Shown here: in pieces, positions 63,055-63,826 of the stretch
Layout: every line of letters starts with the position of its first letter
How positions within the stretch are numbered: position 1 is the first letter of the stretch
DNA from: Nocardia sp. BSTN01
GTDB taxonomy: Bacteria > Actinomycetota > Actinomycetes > Mycobacteriales > Mycobacteriaceae
NCBI RefSeq assembly: GCF_015354405.1
Contig: NZ_JADKYP010000043.1
Location: 1-63,826 of the forward strand
Reading direction: 5' to 3'
Length of the DNA: 63,826 bases
Translations under genes and position numbers: made by a program
Notes under the pieces: generated by a model
The model's input: the letters and a program-made list of their open reading frames with translations, nothing else
The model's database searches: none
Told to the model about the DNA's origin: nothing

Positions 63055-63609
63055 TCAGTTGTTGCGCAACGACTTCCACGCCGCCGCGGCCAGTTCCGCG
63101 GCGACATCGGTCGGCGCGGTGCGGATGCTGCCGCTCACCCACTGCCGCGAATACTCCTGCGCCGGGCCCAGCCACAGCGCGTACAGCAGGTCGAATTCCA
63201 GGTCGCGGACCGTGCCGTAGCGGGCGTGGGTGCGCCACCAGCGCGCGACGGAGGTGAGGAATTCCCGGTTGCTGTCGCTGTCGCGCACTCCGGGCGGCCG
63301 GGGCGACATGAGAATTGTTGCGCGGTACTGGTTGTCGGTGACCCAGCGCAGATGCTCGGTGACGCCGGTGGTGACTCCGCTCTCGGCGTCGGTGCTGTCG
63401 GCGATGCTCGCCCAGAAGGTGCGCTGGTAGTCGGCCAGCGCATGGGCCCACACCTGGCGGTACAGATCGGCCTTGTCCGGGAAATGGTGGTACAGCGCGC
63501 CGACGCTCGCTCCCGCGTCGGCCCTGATCCGGCTCAGCGTCGCGTCGAGCGCCCCGTGCTCGGCGAACTGCCGCTCGGCCGCCAGCAGCAACCGATCTCG
63601 AATCTTCAT
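63055..63609 (-). CDS. TetR family transcriptional regulator
   Basis: The 184-residue protein has the N-terminal helix-turn-helix IRDRLLLAAERQFAEHGALDATLSRI with the recognition helix AGASVGALYHHFPDKADLYRQV. The C-terminal domain is helical, with YQRTFWASIAD and ARWWRTHARYGTVRDLEFDLLYALWLG. It is the first gene of a two-gene unit with the thioesterase, so it likely regulates fatty-acyl or aromatic acyl-CoA metabolism and itself. The gap to the divergent polymerase gene is 90 bases. Confidence 0.9.
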   Translation of the reverse strand: MKIRDRLLLAAERQFAEHGALDATLSRIRADAGASVGALYHHFPDKADLYRQVWAHALADYQRTFWASIADSTDAESGVTTGVTEHLRWVTDNQYRATILMSPRPPGVRDSDSNREFLTSVARWWRTHARYGTVRDLEFDLLYALWLGPAQEYSRQWVSGSIRTAPTDVAAELAAAAWKSLRNN

Positions 63610-63699
63610 AACCAGAATTTAGTTCTGTTTCGGCGTCGGCGCAAGGCGCTACCTGCGAAGTCCCTCCGGCTGTCGGTGCCGTGCGGTAAGAACGGTCTC

Positions 63700-63826
63700 G
63701 TGGCCAGGTGGCTATTGCATGTCGACCTCGACCAATTCCAGGCGGCGGTGGAGTTCCGCCGCCATCCCGAGCTGCGCGGGCAGCCGGTGATCGTCGGCGG
63801 CAACGGAGATCCGAACGAACCGCGCA
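63700..63826 (+). CDS. dinB: DNA polymerase IV (DinB type), 5' end only
   Basis: The window ends inside this gene. The first 42 codons from GTG 63700 read VARWLLHVDLDQFQAAVEFR and continue with RHPELRGQPVIVGGNGDP, which is the palm start of Y-family polymerases: the metal-binding DLD, FxxAVE and PVxVGG blocks. The sequence resembles mycobacterial DinB2 (no PCNA-clamp information can be read here). Such polymerases perform translesion synthesis. GTG is preceded by weak Shine-Dalgarno-like AAGAACGG; the stop and C-terminus lie beyond 63826. Confidence 0.85.
   Translation, partial: MARWLLHVDLDQFQAAVEFRRHPELRGQPVIVGGNGDPNEPR

Overview
The window reads as chromosome of a high-GC, mycolic-acid-containing actinomycete, most likely Nocardia or a close relative. 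The reasons are the gene order around the replication origin (rpmH-rnpA-yidD-yidC-jag-rsmG-parA-parB, then cwlM-trxA-trxB-rsmA-sigM-murJ-DUF6049-nudix-pcnA, as in Mycobacterium), a complete mce operon, a Zmp1-type M13 peptidase, DUF6764 and DUF4185 secreted proteins, and frequent GTG starts. dnaA and oriC should lie just left of base 1. No insertion sequence, prophage, CRISPR array or tRNA was found.

Layout. (1) 1-7240: ribosomal L34, RNase P protein, membrane-insertion genes, 16S methyltransferase and the chromosome-partition pair, with three parS-like sites, two of them inside coding sequence. (2) 7250-21760: the envelope and redox block on the minus strand: CwlM (zinc ligands lost), thioredoxin and its reductase behind a SigH-type promoter, SigM with its anti-sigma factor, a giant MurJ-pseudokinase fusion, DUF6049 protein and a Nudix hydrolase; pcnA diverges. 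A 69-bp MIRU-like tandem repeat lies at the DUF6049/murJ junction. (3) 21800-29350: accessory genes: a possible lipid-binding protein, secreted DUF4185 protein, MFS exporter, pirin, DUF4190 protein, and an XRE/DUF397 regulatory pair with a divergent orphan. (4) 29390-40180: Zmp1, a three-gene sugar/glycerophospho-compound importer without its ATPase, an L,D-transpeptidase, a P450-serine hydrolase pair, and small secreted proteins including an S1 protease.

(5) 40670-50290: the mce operon (two permeases, MceA-F, one Mce-associated protein). Its genes are mostly coupled by ATGA overlaps, it ends at a perfect terminator hairpin, and a palindrome fitting the KstR consensus precedes it. (6) 50420-63826: RNase HI, SRPBCC, an orphan membrane protein, a DinB-fold enzyme, DUF445, a zinc alcohol dehydrogenase divergent from an AurF-type diiron oxygenase with a palindrome in its promoter spacer, TetR, lon behind a HAIR element overlapping a SigH-type promoter, DUF1707, a TetR-thioesterase pair, and the first 42 codons of a DinB-type DNA polymerase cut by the window end.

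Functionally, the left third is core replication and envelope housekeeping. The rest is a typical accessory mix of lipid and sterol transport, secreted enzymes and small regulatory units. The strongest non-gene signals are the MIRU-like repeat, the lon promoter architecture, the KstR-like box before mce, and the diverged CwlM active site. Gene identities rest on recognised motifs and synteny; no database search was possible.
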